64,000 nt of DNA from Streptomyces sp. A1136 (GTDB taxonomy: Bacteria; Actinomycetota; Actinomycetes; Streptomycetales; Streptomycetaceae), in contig NZ_SSBJ01000016.1 of the NCBI RefSeq assembly GCF_004795055.1, forward strand, positions 62,001 through 126,000. Reading direction: 5' to 3'. Position numbers and translations under genes: made by a program. Under the pieces are notes generated by a model, which searched no databases, had not been told where the DNA came from, and saw nothing but the letters and a program-made list of their open reading frames with translations. Shown here piece after piece: positions 16,746 through 25,301 of this stretch. The stretch's first letter is position 1, and each line of letters opens with the position of its first letter.

Positions 16746-17075
16746 CTACGCGGCCGTCGGGACGAGGCGGCCGGGAGCCCTGGGCCGCGACCGGCCGGAG
16801 GCGTCGGGATCACGCTGCGGCAGGAACGCCGTGCGCTGCTCGCGATCACGGATCGCGGTGCGTATCCGGTGCGGGGGCGCGAGACGGACCCGGCCCGCCG
16901 CCAAGGCGGCGGCGCCCACCGCGACGACGGCCGCGAGGGCCACCACCACGCCGACCGGCCCGCTCTGCCCGAGCAGCGGCGCCAGGAAGCCGCCGAGCAG
17001 CAGCAGCGTCACGAACAGATCGTGGAAACGCCCGAACACACCGCCCACCCCTTCCGCTCCGCCGCCCACCCGCAC
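16746..17075 (-). CDS. DUF6412 small membrane protein
   Basis: The protein has 109 residues with two membrane helices (LFVTLLLLGGFLAPLLG and VGVVVALAAVVAVGAAALAAG). The C-terminal tail contains IRDREQRTAFLPQRDPDASGR and RPRAPGR, which I recognise as typical of DUF6412 proteins of streptomycetes. Function is unknown. The GTG at 17075 is the longest start; later GTG codons (for example before GGVFGRFHD) are possible. The yidC-like gene follows it, which suggests a shared role in membrane protein handling. Confidence 0.7.
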   Translation of the reverse strand: MRVGGGAEGVGGVFGRFHDLFVTLLLLGGFLAPLLGQSGPVGVVVALAAVVAVGAAALAAGRVRLAPPHRIRTAIRDREQRTAFLPQRDPDASGRSRPRAPGRLVPTAA

Positions 17076-17191
17076 GAACCCATGTCACGAACCACCCTAC
17101 TGACGCAACGGCCCCGCCCACGCGCTGGTTCCCGGTTTCACGGATCTCTCGATTCCCCGCACCCCGTCACCGGTTCGCGTCACCGGTTCCC

Positions 17192-18028
17192 TCACCGCTT
17201 CAGCGTCCCCCACACCACCAACCGGTACGTCGAGGTGTACTCGGGCGTACAGGTGGTCAGCGTGATGTACGCACCGGGCGCGCTGTATCCGTACTCCGGC
17301 TTCACCACGCTGCGCGGCACGGACGCGACCACGCCCGTGTCCCGCGCGGTGGTCTCGGGCAGGACCCGCCCCACCGCGTACGTGTACCTCTGCCCCCGCA
17401 CGTCGACCGTCACCTCGTCCCCCGCCCTGAGCCGGTTCAGGTACCGGAACGGCTCCCCGTGCGTGTTGCGGTGCCCGGCCAGCGCGAAGTTGCCCTCCGC
17501 GCCCGGCTGCGCGGTCCCGGGGTAGTGCCCGACGTACCCCTTGTCCAGGACGGCCTTCTTGTCGACACCCTGCGCGACGGGCACGACCAGCCCGAGGCGC
17601 GGGATGCGCAGGACCGCGTACGACTGGTCCCGCTCGGGCGCGGGCGCAGGCCCGGCCGCCCGGGCCGGGGCGCCGGAAGCGGGCCCGCCTGCCGGGGAGG
17701 CGGACGGCGGCGGCGACGGCCCGGCCCCCGACGACGCGTCCGATCCCCGCGGCCCGGGCTCCGGCCCCGAATCCTCCCCGGGCGGTCGTGGGGACCCCGG
17801 CTCGGGCGCCGCCCACCCCCGCTCCAGCGCCCGGACCTCCTCCCGCGCGCCCGCCAGGGCCTGCCGGTTGGTCCACCACACCTGGTGCACCACCAGCAAC
17901 AACACCACCGCCCCGACCGTGACGGCCAGTTCCGCGGCCCCCCACAGCACCCCCGCGAGACCGGCCCGGCGCCCCCGCCGGCCGCGCCCCTGCACCACCA
18001 CAGGTATGTGATCCCGCACGGGCGGCAC
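17192..18028 (-). CDS. Class E sortase
   Basis: The protein has 278 residues with an N-terminal membrane anchor (LAVTVGAVVLLLVVHQVWW), a long Pro/Gly/Ser linker (about 70-135) and the sortase domain. The catalytic His is in FALAGHRNTHGEPF and the Cys in ITLTTCTPEYTSTYR, with the later Arg in YRLVVWG. Class E enzymes recognise LAxTG, and an LAHTG protein is encoded about 5 kb away at 11358-12158. The chaplin-anchoring sortases of streptomycetes belong to this class, but no chaplin gene is visible here. Confidence 0.9.
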   Translation of the reverse strand: MPPVRDHIPVVVQGRGRRGRRAGLAGVLWGAAELAVTVGAVVLLLVVHQVWWTNRQALAGAREEVRALERGWAAPEPGSPRPPGEDSGPEPGPRGSDASSGAGPSPPPSASPAGGPASGAPARAAGPAPAPERDQSYAVLRIPRLGLVVPVAQGVDKKAVLDKGYVGHYPGTAQPGAEGNFALAGHRNTHGEPFRYLNRLRAGDEVTVDVRGQRYTYAVGRVLPETTARDTGVVASVPRSVVKPEYGYSAPGAYITLTTCTPEYTSTYRLVVWGTLKR

Positions 18029-18075
18029 CTTAAGACCTCCCCCGTCAACTGACCAGCGGCAGTACGGTGTGAACC

Positions 18076-19086
18076 ATGCGCCCCGACACGCCTGCCGAGC
18101 ACATCGCCGAAGCCGAGCGCCTCATCCGCACGGCGACCCGCTACCCCGAGGACCAGGAGCCCTTGCTCCTCCAGGCCGCGGCCCACCTCGAACTGGCCGA
18201 CGAACGGGAACGGGCAAGCGCGCTCTACGACCAACTCCTCGCATCCGACCCCGACGACCCGCACCTGATCAAGGCGCTCCAGGCCTCGAACCTGTGGGAG
18301 TACGGCCACGAGGCCGAGGCCCGCGCGTTGATCCAGGGCATCCGTACGGCGGCCCCCGCCGACCCGGCGCCCTGGGAGGTCATCGCGGAAGCCCTGGAGA
18401 ACCACGACGAGTTGACCGCCTCGGAGGAGTGCTTCACCCAGGCGGTCACCCTCCTGATCCCGGAGAACGCGCCCCTCACCCGGGCCACCACCGCGCTCCT
18501 CACGGGCCGCCACCGCGTCCGCCGCCTCCTCGGCCGCCCGCACGACGACTGGGACATGGTCGCGGACACCCGCCACATCGGCCCCATCCCGCTGGACGAG
18601 CTCCACGACCCCAAGCGCATCTGGGCCCTGGGCTCCGACGACCCGGCCGAGCTCCGCGCCGAGATCGCCCGCCTGCGCGCCGAACTGGGCGACCGTCGGG
18701 CCGCGCTGTCCCGCCCCTTCCCGGTCGCGATCCTCCACTGGCCGCAGCGGGAACTCGCGGAACTCCTGGCCGGCTACCCGACCCTCGCCGCCGAGTACCC
18801 GTCGCACGCGCTGCACCTGGAACGGATCGAAGCGTCCCTCCGGGCCCTGGCCGCCTCCGGCACCACCAACCTGGGCATCGTCACGGGCAGTGTCCCCTCC
18901 TACGAGGCTTTCGCCGCCTCCGAGAAGACCTCCCCGGCCTCCCCCAGCCTCCTGGCGGAGTACGCCACCACCCTCGCCGCCCGCGGCAAGGCCACCCCCT
19001 GGCCCCCGACCCCCACCTCCCCCTGCTGGTGCGCCTCGGGCAAGCCCTACCCGGAGTGCCACGGCGGGGACACGCCGATCGTCTGA
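18076..19086 (+). CDS. SEC-C motif protein with TPR-like N-terminus
   Basis: The protein has 336 residues. The first 140 residues look like two or three TPR-type helical pairs (LLQAAAHLELADERERASALYDQLL, ASEECFTQAVTLL). The C-terminus has the zinc-binding SEC-C motif CWCASGKPYPECHG near residue 322. SEC-C domains occur on SecA and on many stress or mobile-element-associated proteins, where they bind zinc and partner proteins. Its last 40 bases overlap the 3' end of the Vsr-like gene on the other strand. Confidence 0.75.
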   Translation: MRPDTPAEHIAEAERLIRTATRYPEDQEPLLLQAAAHLELADERERASALYDQLLASDPDDPHLIKALQASNLWEYGHEAEARALIQGIRTAAPADPAPWEVIAEALENHDELTASEECFTQAVTLLIPENAPLTRATTALLTGRHRVRRLLGRPHDDWDMVADTRHIGPIPLDELHDPKRIWALGSDDPAELRAEIARLRAELGDRRAALSRPFPVAILHWPQRELAELLAGYPTLAAEYPSHALHLERIEASLRALAASGTTNLGIVTGSVPSYEAFAASEKTSPASPSLLAEYATTLAARGKATPWPPTPTSPCWCASGKPYPECHGGDTPIV

Positions 19087-19517
19087 CCCCGAGGAGTCGC
19101 GTGGGGGCGGCGGGCCCGGACCGCCGCCGCCACGCGCAGGGCCGCTTCCTGCGCCGACTCGTGCTCCCAGACCCGTACGGCCAACCAACCGGCCTCCGCC
19201 AGGCGCGCGTCGGTATCGCGGTCGCGGGCCCGGTTCCCCTCGATCTTCGCGCGCCAGAACTCGGGGTTGCTGCGCGGCCAGGTGGCGTGCAGGGGACAGC
19301 CGTGCCAGAAGCAGCCGTCCACGAAGACCGCGACCCGCGCCGGGCCGAACACGATGTCGGCTTCCCTGCGCACCCCTCTCACCGGGCGCCGGTGCACCCG
19401 GTAGCGCAGCCCCGCGGCGTGCAGCGACCGCCGCAGGGCGAGCTCGATCCCGGTGTCCTTGCTCTTTTGCCGACTCATCCGGGCCCGGACGGCCGGGGTG
19501 CTCTCAAGGGGTTCCAC
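19047..19517 (-). CDS. Very-short-patch-repair (Vsr) type endonuclease
   Basis: The protein has 156 residues. ARMSRQKSKDTGIELALRRSL is the conserved Vsr N-terminus. It is followed by ADIVFGPARVAVFVDGCFWHGCP (catalytic Asp, and the C-x-W-H-x-C zinc feature) and EFWRAKIEGNRARD. Vsr nicks beside T:G mismatches left by deamination of 5-methylcytosine. No cytosine methyltransferase is adjacent, so it is an orphan here. GTG 19517 is chosen because GGAGAAT lies 7 bases upstream. Its start overlaps the previous gene by 14 bases, and its 3' end overlaps the SEC-C gene by 40 bases. Confidence 0.88.
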   Translation of the reverse strand: MEPLESTPAVRARMSRQKSKDTGIELALRRSLHAAGLRYRVHRRPVRGVRREADIVFGPARVAVFVDGCFWHGCPLHATWPRSNPEFWRAKIEGNRARDRDTDARLAEAGWLAVRVWEHESAQEAALRVAAAVRARRPHATPRGQTIGVSPPWHSG

Positions 19518-20523
19518 ACCGCCATTCTCCCGGAACGGGCAGCTCCAACTGGACGTGCCCACGGGCCCGGACGGTCGGGGGCACGCGACGGTGGGCGGCG
19601 AGGGCGAGCAGGGCGCGCAGCGCGGCGAGGACCTCCGTCGGGCTGTCGCGGATCATGGAGGGCGTCGCGCTGACCACCAGGATGCCGTGGGACTCCAGGC
19701 GCAGGCGGCGGCGGAGGGTGGCGTGCCAGGCGTCGCGCGTGTAGTGGTACTCGGCCGAGTCGATCTCCAGCGCCACGCCCTCGTCGGGCCAGTAGGCGTC
19801 CGGGCAGGCCAGGAAGGTGCCGTCCGGGGTGTGCAGGCGGGCGTTCCACAGCGGGGTCGGCAGGTCGGTCGCCGTGAGGGCGTCACGGGCCCGGGCCTCG
19901 GCGACCGAGCGGACGCCGGCCAGGAGCTCCGACGCCGCCGAGCGGACGGCGGGGCGGCCCAGGAGGCGGGAGGCGCGCAGTTCCGCGTGCAGGTCGTGCG
20001 GGTGGCACCAACCGGCCTGGACGACCTGCGCGAGCGTCGACCGGATGCGGTCGGGGTCGTCGGCGCGGGCGGCGTAGTCGGCGGCGGCGCGCACCGGCCG
20101 GGTGCTCGGGATGCGGCGGACGGTGATGGTGCGCGGCCAGCGGGAGGTGGCCAGCGGTCGGACCCCGGCGGTGGCGGTGAGCCGGCGCGGGGCGCGGATC
20201 AGGACGTCGGCCGGGGTGTGCGGGGCTTCGCGGATGCCGAGCAGGGCGAGCGCGGCGCCGCCGGTCAGCGCGGCCGTGTCGCCGGAGAGGGGGTCGGCCG
20301 TGGGCTCGGCGGCGTAGAGGACCGCGGCGAGCGCGCGTTGACGGCGGTCCGGGGGCCCGGTCTGGAGGAGGTAGACCCGGGGAAGCAAGCGTTGCCAGGG
20401 GCCGCCCTGGCGGGTACGGGAGGTGATGGTGCCGTCCGGTACCCCGGCGGCGGTCGTGAGCTGGTGCCGGGTGGCCATGTTGAGCTGGCGCCGGGCCAGT
20501 CGCTGGGGCGTCGTGGTGATCAT
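19504..20523 (-). CDS. Protein with AbiEi-like N-terminal helix-turn-helix and C-terminal Vsr/DUF559-like nuclease fold
   Basis: The protein has 339 residues. The N-terminus (LNMATRHQLTTAAGVPDGTI ... LLPRVYLLQTG) resembles the winged-helix domain of AbiEi-type antitoxins. The C-terminus has PDAYWPDEGVALEIDSAEYH, then TLRRRLRLESHGILVVSATP, which is like the D...ExD core of the Vsr/DUF559 PD-(D/E)xK superfamily. The gene overlaps the Vsr gene by 14 bases on the same strand, so the two nuclease-like proteins are probably co-translated. Whether it cuts DNA or only regulates is unknown. No toxin gene of the AbiEii type is next to it. Confidence 0.65.
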   Translation of the reverse strand: MITTTPQRLARRQLNMATRHQLTTAAGVPDGTITSRTRQGGPWQRLLPRVYLLQTGPPDRRQRALAAVLYAAEPTADPLSGDTAALTGGAALALLGIREAPHTPADVLIRAPRRLTATAGVRPLATSRWPRTITVRRIPSTRPVRAAADYAARADDPDRIRSTLAQVVQAGWCHPHDLHAELRASRLLGRPAVRSAASELLAGVRSVAEARARDALTATDLPTPLWNARLHTPDGTFLACPDAYWPDEGVALEIDSAEYHYTRDAWHATLRRRLRLESHGILVVSATPSMIRDSPTEVLAALRALLALAAHRRVPPTVRARGHVQLELPVPGEWRCGTP

Positions 20524-20563
20524 GGCGCGGATATGCCCGGCCTCGGGACGGGGTACCCCCGGG

Positions 20564-21100
20564 TCAGCGGCTCGGGTGGTCCGGGGCCAGGAACACGATC
20601 ACGCCCGTCTCGGTGCCCGGCAGGGCGGCGACCTCGTGCCAGCCCAGACGGCGGTAGGTCGCCACCGTGTCCCGGGCCAGCCGGGAGGTCAGCAGCCAGG
20701 CGCGCCGGTCGGGGGCGTCGGCCGTGATCTCGGTGAGGAGGTCGCGGCCGGTGCCGCGGCCCCGCGCGTAGGGGCGCACGGCCAGTTCGTCTATCTCCAG
20801 CGCGCCGATGAGGAGTTCCTTCACCCGGTCGGGGCCGAGCTGCGCCGCGACCTGGCCGTAGGCGCGGTTCTTCGGGAAGGCGGCCGGCGTGAGCCAGCCG
20901 GTGGCGAACCCGTCGATGCCGGCCGGGGACTGGGCGAGGGCGGTACGGAAACCACGGCGCCGGGAGTCGGCGGGGAGGCGGGCCGCGAACTGGCGAATGG
21001 TTTCTTCGTCTTCGTTCCACGGCGGGGCGGAGAAGACGTCGGCGTAGGCGTCGACCAGTTCGTCCACGAGGTCGAGGACGGCCTGTCCGTAGCAGATCAC
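20564..21100 (-). CDS. GNAT-family N-acetyltransferase
   Basis: The protein has 178 residues. The acetyl-CoA loop is ELAVRPYARGRGTGRDLL, followed by a typical C-terminal SRLARDTVATYRRLGWHEVA. The acceptor is unknown. The upstream region (21101-21150) is relatively AT-rich (TTTTCCTGTTTGTC) and probably holds its promoter. Confidence 0.85.
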   Translation of the reverse strand: MICYGQAVLDLVDELVDAYADVFSAPPWNEDEETIRQFAARLPADSRRRGFRTALAQSPAGIDGFATGWLTPAAFPKNRAYGQVAAQLGPDRVKELLIGALEIDELAVRPYARGRGTGRDLLTEITADAPDRRAWLLTSRLARDTVATYRRLGWHEVAALPGTETGVIVFLAPDHPSR

Positions 21101-21269
21101 GATGTCCGGGCTCCTGGACGCGTTGGCGGAAATTTTCCTGTTTGTCTTGGGAGAGTGAATTTATGCGGTCCGGGTTCCCCGTGCGGCGTATCAGGCGGAT
21201 CCGGCGAGTGTGCGACAAATCCTCTCAGCCCGCTCCGTGTCGCGGGCCCGGCGGTCGCGTTGAGCAGCC

Positions 21270-21446
21270 GTGGACAGACTGTTTCGGGCGGCCAGGCGGG
21301 TCGCCGTCGCCTTCCTCCTCGTCCTCGGGGTCGTGGCGCTGCTGCCCGCCCCCGTACGGGACGCGGTACCGCAAGGCCTGATCGGCGCGGCGGTACTGGT
21401 GCTGGGCGGGTTGGGTGCCCGTCGGGGTGTCAGGGGGCCGCGTTAG
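21270..21446 (+). CDS. Small putative membrane protein
   Basis: A 58-codon frame from GTG 21270 encodes MDRLFRAARRVAVAFLLVLG then a helix break (PAPVRDAVP) and a second hydrophobic run (LIGAAVLVLGGLGA), ending in GVRGPR. This is a small two-segment membrane protein without a recognisable family. The ribosome binding site is weak. It lies just ahead of another small membrane-protein gene on the same strand. Confidence 0.4.
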   Translation: MDRLFRAARRVAVAFLLVLGVVALLPAPVRDAVPQGLIGAAVLVLGGLGARRGVRGPR

Positions 21447-21496
21447 CCTCGTAAGCCGGACCGATACGGCGCACGCAGGGAGTGGACGGAGTGGAC

Positions 21497-21799
21497 ATGG
21501 AGCGGGTACCGACCTCGATGGTGGCGGCGGCCGGACTGGTGGGCGGGTACGCGGTGGCCCGCTGGACCAAGAAGCGCCCGCTGGGCGGGGTCGTACTGGG
21601 CGCCGCCGGGATCGCGGCGGGGCGGGAGTGGCACCGGCGCGTCGGCGCCCCGGCCGCCGCCGGACTCGGCGCGCTGTACCTGGCCGGTTTCGCGGGGGCG
21701 CACCCGCTGGCCAAGAAGGTCGGCGCGTGGCCGGCCGTCTTCGGCGCGGCGGGCGTCGTTGCGGGTGCGGCCTGGGTCGTGGCCGACCGGAACGGGTAG
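21497..21799 (+). CDS. Small hydrophobic protein of unknown function
   Basis: The protein has 100 residues, rich in Gly, Ala and Val, with three or four weak membrane segments (SMVAAAGLVGGYAVARW, GGVVLGAAGIAAGREW, AVFGAAGVVAGAAWVVAD). I recognise it only as a conserved streptomycete hypothetical. ATG 21497 is preferred because GGAG lies 6 bases upstream; in-frame GTG codons at 21482 and 21491 are alternatives. Confidence 0.6.
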   Translation: MERVPTSMVAAAGLVGGYAVARWTKKRPLGGVVLGAAGIAAGREWHRRVGAPAAAGLGALYLAGFAGAHPLAKKVGAWPAVFGAAGVVAGAAWVVADRNG

Positions 21800-21941
21800 T
21801 GCGACGGGGCGGGCGCCGGTTCCGGGTGTCGGAGCCGGTGGCCTGCGGGGCGGGTGGGTCGGGTGCGGCCGGCGGGGCAGGCGAGTGCGGTGCCGCTGCC
21901 GTGCCGCGCCTACGCGCGGCGGCCCCGGCCCCCGCCGGGCC

Positions 21942-23297
21942 TCACGCGCCCAGCGCCTTCGAGACCGCGTAGATCATCAGGCCCGCCAAGGCGCCCACCA
22001 CCGTGCCGTTGATACGGATGAACTGGAGGTCGCGACCGATGTGGGCCTCGATCTTGCGGGAGGTGTGCTCGGCGTCCCAGCCCGCCACCGTGTCGGTGAT
22101 CAGCGAGGTGATCTCCGTCCGGTAGGTGGTGACGACGTACACCAGCGCCCCTTCGATCCAGCCCTCCACCTTGTCCTGGAGGCGCCCGTCGGTCGCCAGC
22201 CGCGCCCCCAGGGACATCAGCGAGCCCCGGACGCGCAGCCGCAGCTCGCTCTGTTCGTCCTCGGCCGCCGCGATGATCATCGACCGGACCGCCGCCCACG
22301 TCGAGGCGATGACGTCCTGCACCTCGCCCCTGGCCAGGATCTCGGACTTCAGCCGCTCCACCCGCTCGCGGGTCCGCGTGTCCGACTGCAGGTCGGCGGC
22401 GAAGTCGGTGAGGAACCGGTCCACCGCGCCCCGCGCCGGATGCTCCGGCATGTCCCGCATCTCGGTGACGAAACGCAGCAACTCCTTGTACACGCGCTCG
22501 CCCACCTTGCGGTCCACGAAGCGCGGGGTCCAACCGGGGGCGCCGCCCTGGACCGCGTCCATGACAGAGTCCCCGTGCGTGACGAGCCAGTCGTGGGCCT
22601 TGGCGCAGACGAGGTCGACCGCGCGGCGGTGACCGCCGTCGGCGACGACCTTCTGCAAGGTCTTGCCGAGCCCGGGCGCGATCTCGGCCCCCTCGGCCCG
22701 TCTCGTGATCGCCTCGCCCACCACGGCTTGCACGTCGGAGTCCCGCAGCACCGTCAGGGCGCCGCGCAGGGCGGTCGCCATCTCCGCCGTGACCCGCTCG
22801 GCGTGCGCGGGGTCCGCCAGCCAGGAGCCCAGCCGGCCGCCGATGCCCAAGGCGTGCAGCCGGGCCTTGACGACCTCCGGGGAGAGGAAGTTCTCGCCGA
22901 CGAACTCACCCAGCGACACGCCGAGCTGGTCCTTCTTCGTCGGGATGATCGCGGTGTGCGGGATGGGCAGCCCCAGGGGCCGCCGGAACAGGGCCGTGAC
23001 CGCGAACCAGTCCGCGAGCGCGCCGACCATGCCCGCCTCGGCGGCGGCGGCGACGTAGCCGGCCCAGCCGCCGGCGCCGGTGTGCTCCGCCCACGTGGCG
23101 AGTACGTAGACCAGCGCCACCACTGTCAGCAGGCCGGTCGCCGTCGCCTTCATCCGGCGGACGCCGTGTCGCCGTTCCTCGTCCGCCGCGCTGAACACGA
23201 AGGCGCCCCGCGCGACACCGGGCCCGGCAGCGGTACCGCTGTCCATGCCGGCGCCGGTCCCCGTCTTCGGGTCCCTGCGATGGTCCACGTCTTCCAC
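21942..23297 (-). CDS. DUF445 membrane-anchored protein
   Basis: The protein has 451 residues. An N-terminal helix (GLLTVVALVYVLATW), the hallmark AEAGMVGALADWFAVTALFRRPLGLPIPHTAIIPTKKD, a long helical region, and a C-terminal membrane helix (VVGALAGLMIYAVSKALGA) match DUF445 (YheB/SbtA-like scaffold proteins). The function is not established. The start is uncertain: GTG 23297 has AGGAG close by, ATG 23336 has GGGAG 9 bases upstream, and ATG 23246 is also in frame. Confidence 0.82.
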   Translation of the reverse strand: MEDVDHRRDPKTGTGAGMDSGTAAGPGVARGAFVFSAADEERRHGVRRMKATATGLLTVVALVYVLATWAEHTGAGGWAGYVAAAAEAGMVGALADWFAVTALFRRPLGLPIPHTAIIPTKKDQLGVSLGEFVGENFLSPEVVKARLHALGIGGRLGSWLADPAHAERVTAEMATALRGALTVLRDSDVQAVVGEAITRRAEGAEIAPGLGKTLQKVVADGGHRRAVDLVCAKAHDWLVTHGDSVMDAVQGGAPGWTPRFVDRKVGERVYKELLRFVTEMRDMPEHPARGAVDRFLTDFAADLQSDTRTRERVERLKSEILARGEVQDVIASTWAAVRSMIIAAAEDEQSELRLRVRGSLMSLGARLATDGRLQDKVEGWIEGALVYVVTTYRTEITSLITDTVAGWDAEHTSRKIEAHIGRDLQFIRINGTVVGALAGLMIYAVSKALGA

Positions 23298-23398
23298 GTA
23301 CTCCTGCCTTCCCCCGGTGGCCGGTTTTGTGTGCATAGCATCCGACTCCCGAACGGTCCGAGGAGTTCCCGGCGCGCCGGCGGGGCTCCGCGAGCCCC

Positions 23399-24205
23399 TT
23401 ACAGCTCCTTCCGGAGCGAGGGCCCGTCGACGGACTTGGACCCCTTGAGCCCCTTGGGCGCCTTCGGTTCCTTGACCCGGATGTCGACCCCGCCCATCAG
23501 GGCCAGACCCGTCACCACCACGCGCGGTGCGCCCGGCTCCGGCGCGTGCCGGCTCTCGCGCTGGTCGAACGCCCCCATGAACCCGATGCCCCGCACATCG
23601 ACCTCCACGCCCGGCGGCACGGTGATCTCGATGCCGCCCATCACGGCCACACAGTTGATCACCACCTCGGACTGGGCGAAATTCGCCTCGCGCAGGTCGA
23701 GCTCACCGCCCCCCATGAACGCGAACGCGTCGAACCGCGCCGGTACGGTCCAGCGGCCCTTGCGCTGGAACCCGGACATGACGGCGATCCCCGTCGACCA
23801 GGTGGCCTCGCCCCCGATGCGGTCCGCCCACGCGGCACCGGAGCCCGCCCGCTCCACCGGGGGTCCGGACGGCGCCGACGCCAACGGCGCGGCCGCCCCC
23901 ACCGCCGGCAGGTCGCGGGTCAACGGCTCAAGCTCCGCGTACGTCCGTGAGGTGTAGGCGGCCTCCAGCCGCTCCTCGAACTCGTCCATGTCGAGCCGAC
24001 CCTCGGCCACGGCGTCCCGCAGACGCTCCACCACTCGCTCCCGGTCGGCGTCGGAGGCCCGCAGCTGCGGCAGCGGAACCTCGGACCCAGACTTCTCGAA
24101 CACGGGCTTCTCGAACACCGGCTTCTCCGGGGACGACTTTTCCGGGGACGACTTCTCCGGCAACGACCCCTCCGTCAACGGCTTCTCCGGCCGCTCGTCA
24201 TTCAT
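23399..24205 (-). CDS. DUF1707 / LiaF-like C-terminal domain protein
   Basis: The protein has 268 residues. Residues 48-95 (LRASDADRERVVERLRDAVAEGRLDMDEFEERLEAA) are the DUF1707 domain. The second half has repeated beta-helix-like MGG motifs (FAFMGGGELDLREANF, VAVMGGIEITVPPGVEVD, LALMGGVDIRVKEP) as in the LiaF C-terminal domain. LiaF-type proteins modulate cell-envelope stress signalling. The first 45 residues contain tandem repeats (SSPEKSSPEK, PVFEKPVFEK) encoded by near-identical DNA at 24092-24170, a slippage-prone site. Confidence 0.8.
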   Translation of the reverse strand: MNDERPEKPLTEGSLPEKSSPEKSSPEKPVFEKPVFEKSGSEVPLPQLRASDADRERVVERLRDAVAEGRLDMDEFEERLEAAYTSRTYAELEPLTRDLPAVGAAAPLASAPSGPPVERAGSGAAWADRIGGEATWSTGIAVMSGFQRKGRWTVPARFDAFAFMGGGELDLREANFAQSEVVINCVAVMGGIEITVPPGVEVDVRGIGFMGAFDQRESRHAPEPGAPRVVVTGLALMGGVDIRVKEPKAPKGLKGSKSVDGPSLRKEL

Positions 24206-24311
24206 GCGACCAGACTATGTATCAAGCCCGCCCGGCGGTACGGATCGTCCCCGGACCGGACCCCGGGGCCGACCCTGATTTCTCCCTTACGTCCGCGCCG
24301 GACGGGCCCCG

Positions 24312-25292
24312 CTACCCCCGCCCCGCGTACATGCGCGCGATGACCTCCTCGATGTCCGGCTCCCGCACAGAGAGGTCCAGCAGCGGGTACCCCGCCGCCA
24401 CGGCCGCCACCAGCGGCGCCGCCGACGCCTGCGCCGGGAACGCCAGCCACTGCCGCGCCCCCTCCACCCGGACCACCCGCGCCCCCGGTACCTCCAGCGG
24501 CGGCAGCTCCCGCTCCAGGTCCACCACCAGCGTCCGCTCGCTCTCCCCCGCCGCCCCGGAGGCGTGCAGCCCGCCCAGCGGCCCGTCGTACATCAGCCGC
24601 CCGTGGTCGATCACCATCACCCGCTCACACAGTTGTTCGATGTCCTGGAGATCGTGCGTCGTCAGCAGTACCGTCGTCCCGCGTTCCTCGTTCAGCTGCC
24701 GCAGGAAGCCCCGTACCTTCGCCTTGCTCACCACGTCGAGCCCGATCGTCGGCTCGTCCAGGTACAGCACGTCCGGGTCGTGCAGCAGCGCCGCCGCGAT
24801 GTCCCCGCGCATCCGCTGCCCCAGCGACAGCTGCCGCACGGGTACGTCGAGCAGCTCCGCCAGATCCAGCCGGTCCACGCAGCGCTCCAGGTTCGCCCGG
24901 TACCGCGCCTCCGGAATCCGGTACATCCGCCGCATCAGCACGTAGGAGTCCTTGAGCGGCAGGTCCCACCACAGCGTGGTCCGCTGCCCGAACACCACCC
25001 CCATCCGGTGCGCCAGCCGCATCCGCTCCCGGGCCGGGTCGATGCCCGCCACGCGCAACCGGCCGCCGCTCGGTGTGAGAATCCCGGTCAGCATCTTGAT
25101 CGTGGTGGACTTCCCCGCCCCGTTGGGCCCGATGTAGCCGACCATCTCCCCCCGGCCGACGGTGAAACTGATCCCGTCCACGGCCCTGACCTGCCGTTTC
25201 TCCCGCCGCATCAGACCCACCCGGCGCCGGACGGCGAAGACCTTCTCGACCCCGTCCAGCTCGATCAGTACGTCTCCCACTGCCTCTCCCAT
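24312..25292 (-). CDS. ABC transporter ATP-binding protein (ABC-2 exporter)
   Basis: The protein has 326 residues. Walker A is GPNGAGKSTTIKMLTG, the signature LSLGQRMRGDIAAALL, Walker B VLYLDEPTIGLD and the switch His is in VLLTTHDLQD. The C-terminal extra domain follows after about residue 240. Together with the two permease genes just upstream (9 bases, then an 8-base overlap) it forms a three-gene operon. This set is of the kind often annotated as a multidrug or ABC-2 exporter with DUF990-type permeases. The substrate is unknown. Confidence 0.9.
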   Translation of the reverse strand: MGEAVGDVLIELDGVEKVFAVRRRVGLMRREKRQVRAVDGISFTVGRGEMVGYIGPNGAGKSTTIKMLTGILTPSGGRLRVAGIDPARERMRLAHRMGVVFGQRTTLWWDLPLKDSYVLMRRMYRIPEARYRANLERCVDRLDLAELLDVPVRQLSLGQRMRGDIAAALLHDPDVLYLDEPTIGLDVVSKAKVRGFLRQLNEERGTTVLLTTHDLQDIEQLCERVMVIDHGRLMYDGPLGGLHASGAAGESERTLVVDLERELPPLEVPGARVVRVEGARQWLAFPAQASAAPLVAAVAAGYPLLDLSVREPDIEEVIARMYAGRG

Positions 25293-25301
25293 GCCCTGCC
25301 C

